Below are positions 60,341-64,000 of a DNA stretch of 64,000 nt, in pieces (the stretch's first letter is position 1; each line of letters begins with the position of its first letter). The stretch is from Zea mays (lineage: Eukaryota; Streptophyta; Magnoliopsida; Poales; Poaceae): positions 1 through 64,000 of the forward strand of contig NW_023366868.1 in NCBI RefSeq assembly GCF_902167145.1, given 5' to 3'. The notes under the pieces were generated by a model, which saw only the letters and a list, made by a program, of their open reading frames with translations, searched no databases and had not been told where the DNA came from. A program made the translations under genes and the position numbers.

Positions 60341-62500
60341 GTGAGGTGTATGAGCGTCTGGTCGATGATCAATGGCCACACAACCCCCATTTTTGTCGAA
60401 AATAGCCATGAACGACCATTTTCAATAATACCGAAGGCTAACACCTACGGATTTTTGACCAAGAAATGGTCTCCACCAGAAATCCAAGAATGTGATCTAT
60501 GGCAAGGAAACATATGTGGGGTGAGGTGTATGAGCCTCTGGTCGACGATCAATGGCCACACAACCCTAATTTTTGTCGAAAATAGCCATGAACGACCATT
60601 TTCAATGACACTGAAGGCTAACACCTACGGATTTTTGACCAAGAAATGGTCTCCACCATAAATCCAAGAATGTGATCTATGGCAAGGAAACATATGTGTA
60701 GTGAGGTGTATGAGCCTCTGGTCGAAGATCAATGGCCACACAACCCCCATTTTTGTCGAAAATAGCCATGAATGACCATTTTCAAAAATACCAAAGGCTA
60801 ACACGTACGGATTTTTGACCAAGAAATGGTCTCCACCAGAAATCCAAGAATGTGATCTATGGCAAGGAAACATATGTGGGGTGAGGTGTACGAGCCTCTG
60901 GTCGATGATCAATGGCCACACAACCCCCATTTTGCCGAAAATAGCCATGAACGACCATTATCAATAATACCGAAGGCTAACACGTACGAGTTTTTAACCA
61001 AGAAATGGTCTCCACCAGAAATCCAAGAATGTGATCTATGGCAAGGAAACATATGTGGGGTGAGGTTTATGAGCCTCTAGTCGATGATAAATGGCCACAC
61101 AACCCCCATTTTTTATGAAAATAGCCATGAGCGACCTTGAAAATAGCCATGAGCGACCATTTTCAATAATACTAGAGGCTAACACCTACGGATTTTAGAC
61201 CAAGAAATGATCTCCACTAGAAATCCAAGAATGTGATCTATGGCAAGGAAACATATGTGGGGTGAGGTGTATGAGCGTCTGGTCGATGATCAATGGCCAC
61301 ACAACCCCCATTTTTGTCGAAAATAGCCATGAACGACCATTTTCAATAATACCGAAGGCTAACACCTACGGATTTTTGACCAAGAAATGGTCTCCACCAG
61401 AAATCCAAGAATGTGATCTATGGCAAGGAAACATATGTGGGGTGAGGTGTATGAGCCTCTGGTCGACGATCAATGGCCACACAACCCTAATTTTTGTCGA
61501 AAATAGCCATGAACGACCATTTTCAATGACACTGAAGGCTAACACCTACGGATTTTTGACCAAGAAATGGTCTCCACCATAAATCCAAGAATGTGATCTA
61601 TGGCAAGGAAACATATGTGTAGTGAGGTGTATGAGCCTCTGGTCGAAGATCAATGGCCACACAACCCCCATTTTTGTCGAAAATAGCCATGAATGACCAT
61701 TTTCAAAAATACCAAAGGCTAACACGTACGGATTTTTGACCAAGAAATGGTCTCCACCAGAAATCCAAGAATGTGATCTATGGCAAGGAAACATATGTGG
61801 GGTGAGGTGTACGAGCCTCTGGTCGATGATCAATGGCCACACAACCCCCATTTTGCCGAAAATAGCCATGAACGACCATTATCAATAATACCGAAGGCTA
61901 ACACGTACGAGTTTTTAACCAAGAAATGGTCTCCACCAGAAATCCAAGAATGTGATCTATGGCAAGGAAACATATGTGGGGTGAGGTTTATGAGCCTCTA
62001 GTCGATGATAAATGGCCACACAACCCCCATTTTTTATGAAAATAGCCATGAGCGACCTTGAAAATAGCCATGAGCGACCATTTTCAATAATACTAGAGGC
62101 TAACACCTACGGATTTTAGACCAAGAAATGGTCTCCACCAGAAATCCAAGAATGTGATCTATGGCAAGGAAACATATGTGGGGTGAGGTGTATGAGCGTC
62201 TGGTCGATGATCAATGGCCACACAACCCCTATTTTTGTCGAAAATAGCCATGAACGACCATTTTCAATAATACCGAAGGCTAACACCTACGGATTTTTGA
62301 CCAAGAAATGGTCTCCACCAGAAATCCAAGAATGTGATCTATGGCAAGGAAACATATGTGGGGTGAGGTGTATGAGCCTCTGGTCGACGATCAATGGCCA
62401 CACAACCCTAATTTTTTGTCGAAAATAGCCATGAACGACCATTTTCAATGACACTGAAGGCTAACACCTATGGATTTTTGACCAAGAAATGGTCTCCACC
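60341..62500 (+). repeat. Three-copy 921-bp higher-order repeat (right arm)
   Basis: Blocks starting at 60341, 61262 and 62183 have the same monomer order. The first two share the rare CCATTATCAATAAT at about 60956 and 61877. The left arm has two counterparts (around 17967 and 18813), so one extra unit was gained on this side or lost on the other. Confidence 0.75.
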
Positions 62501-64000
62501 ATAAATCCAAGAATGTGATCTATGGCAAGGAAACATATGTGTAGTGAGGTGTATGAGCCTCTGGTCGAAGATCAATGGCCACACAACCCCCATTTTTGTC
62601 GAAAATAGCCATGAATGACCATTTTCAAAAATACCAAAGGCTAACACATTCGGATTTTTGCCCAAGAAATGGTCTCCACCAGAAATCCAAGAATGTGATC
62701 TATGGCAAGGAAACATATGTGGGGTGTGGTGTACGAGCCTCTGGTCGATGATCAATGGCCACAAAACCCCCATTTTGCCGAAAATAGCCATGAATGACCA
62801 TTTTCAATAATACCGAAGGCTAACACGTACGAGTTTTTGACCAAGAAATGGTCTCCACCAAAAATCCAAGAATGTGATCTATGGCAAGGAAACATATGAG
62901 GGGTGAGATTTATGAGCCTCTAGTCGATGATAAATGGCCACACAACCCCCATTTTTTATGAAAATAGCCATGAGCGACCATTTTCAATAATATTAGAGGC
63001 TAAGACCTACGGATTTTTGACCAAGAAATGGTCTCCACCAGAAATCTAAGAATGTGATCTATGGCAAGGAAACATATGTGGGGTGAGGTGTATGAGCCTC
63101 TGGTCGATGATCAATGGCCACACAACCCACATTGTTGTCGAAAATAGCCATGAATGACCATTTACAATAATACCGAAGGCTAACACCTACGGATTTTTGA
63201 CCAAGAAATGGTCTCCACCAGAAATCCAAGAATGTGATCTATGGCAAGGAAACATATGTGGGGTGAGGTGTATGAGCCTCTGGTCGATGATCAATGGCCA
63301 CACAACCCCCATTTTTGTCGAAAATGGCCATGAACGACCATTTTCAATAATATCGAATGCTAACACCTACGGATTTTTGACCAAGAAATGGTCTCCACCA
63401 GAAATCAAAGAATGTGATCTACGACAAGGAAACATATGTGGGGTGAGGTGTATGAGCCTCTGGTTGACGATCAATGGCCACACAACCCCCATTTTGCCGA
63501 AAATAGCCATGAATGACCATTTTCAATAATACCGAAGGCTAACACGTACGAGTTTTTAACCAAGAAATGGTTTCCACCAGAAATCCAAGAATGTAATCTA
63601 TGGCAAGGAAACATATGTGGGGTGAGGTGTACGAGCCTCTGGTCGATGATCAATGGCCACACAACCCCCATTTTGCCGAAAATAGCCATGAACGACCATT
63701 TTCAATAATACCGAAGGCTAACACGTACGAGTTTTTGACCAAGAAATGGTCTCCACCAAAAATCCAAGAATGTGATTTATGGCAAGGAAACATATGTGGG
63801 GTGAGATTTATGAGCCTCTAGTCGATGATAAATGGCCACACAACCCCCATTTTTTATGAAAATAGCCATGAGCGACCATTTTCAATAATATTAGAGGCTA
63901 AGACCTACGGATTTTTGACCAAGAAATGGTCTCCACCAGAAATCCAAGAATGTGATCTATGGCTAGGAAACATATGTGGGGTGAGGTGTATGAGCCTATG

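Larger units (their letters stand above)
35902..64000 (-). repeat. Right arm of giant inverted repeat, interrupted by a retrotransposon
   Basis: This is the reverse-complement counterpart of 16395-33228. Without the inserted element it is about 15.5 kb long. Compared with the left arm it carries extra satellite near 52.7-54.5 kb (about 1.28 kb), 57.0-58.1 kb (about 1.10 kb) and 60.3-62.4 kb (about 0.92 kb). It lacks about 3.84 kb that the left arm has at 20.1-24.3 kb and about 1.12 kb that it has at 30.8-32.8 kb. The homology runs off the window edge. Confidence 0.85.
52524..64000 (+). repeat. Knob 180-bp satellite array, block 4 (forward orientation)
   Basis: About 63 monomers in forward orientation run to the window edge. 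Monomer order and private variants mirror block 1 from 28412 back to about 16395. At the edge the last monomer carries the rare GAGCCTATG. Its partner near 16395 reads CATAGGCTC, so the homology continues beyond the window. Local block copy numbers differ from the left arm. Confidence 0.95.

Noticed and set aside
1..64000. CRISPR-like array of regularly spaced repeats
   Set aside because: The repeats are contiguous 180-bp monomers without unique spacers, next to a plant retrotransposon. This is a eukaryotic satellite.
1..64000. TR-1 (about 358 bp) knob repeat, CentC or rDNA
   Set aside because: All satellite seen has the 180/202-bp period and K180-type sequence. No second tandem family was recognised.
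35902..64000. Palindrome as a pure assembly error
   Set aside because: The arms differ by point changes, block copy numbers and an insertion with target duplication in one arm only. A misassembly would be expected to give identical arms. Long-read confirmation is still desirable.

Overview
This window looks like heterochromatic knob DNA from maize (Zea mays) or a close relative such as teosinte or Tripsacum. About 51 kb of the 64 kb is a roughly 180-bp tandem satellite. I recognise it from memory as the maize knob 180-bp repeat (K180), with its 202-bp size variant. No host gene, tRNA, rRNA, CRISPR array, TR-1 knob repeat or CentC repeat was seen.

Layout: 1-28412 is satellite in reverse orientation (forward is taken as monomers reading GGCCACACAACCCCC). 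28413-35901 is forward, 35902-37692 reverse, 37693-50328 a single complete LTR retrotransposon, 50329-52523 reverse satellite again, and 52524-64000 forward. The three polarity switches are not independent. The switch at 52523/52524 is a reverse-complement copy of the one at 28412/28413. Following private variants outward shows that everything from about 16395 to 33228 is repeated in inverted order from 35902 to the window edge at 64000, around a 2.67-kb unduplicated spacer (33229-35901). The window is therefore most of a giant, imperfect fold-back palindrome with arms of at least 15-17 kb of satellite. After it formed, the arms diverged by different local amplifications of 5- to 11-monomer blocks, by small deletions, and by a retrotransposon insertion in the right arm only. 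The matching empty site is still visible in the left arm at about 30422.

The retrotransposon is a 12,636-bp Ty3/gypsy chromovirus, probably of the Tekay/Del lineage. It has 3.19- and 3.17-kb LTRs, a TTGAT target-site duplication, an initiator-Met-tRNA-type primer binding site and a polypurine tract. An accessory ORF of unknown function (41143-42156) precedes a gag-pol frame (42562-47127) encoding gag, zinc knuckle, protease, RT, RNase H, integrase, GPY/F and chromodomain. The LTRs differ by only about 18 substitutions plus a few indels, so the insertion is young. The copy is nevertheless damaged: a TAG at codon 60 of gag, Val where the RNase H catalytic Glu is expected, and an extra Tyr in the RT fingers. 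The long GC-rich LTR also holds a row of six CGTCGCGC-type hairpins, a G-quadruplex motif and a possible spliced reading frame for a small acidic protein.

There is no operon-like cooperation here. The biology is structural: satellite turnover by inverted duplication and block amplification, and a chromodomain retroelement landing in heterochromatin. All comparisons were made by eye, so percentages and block edges are approximate.
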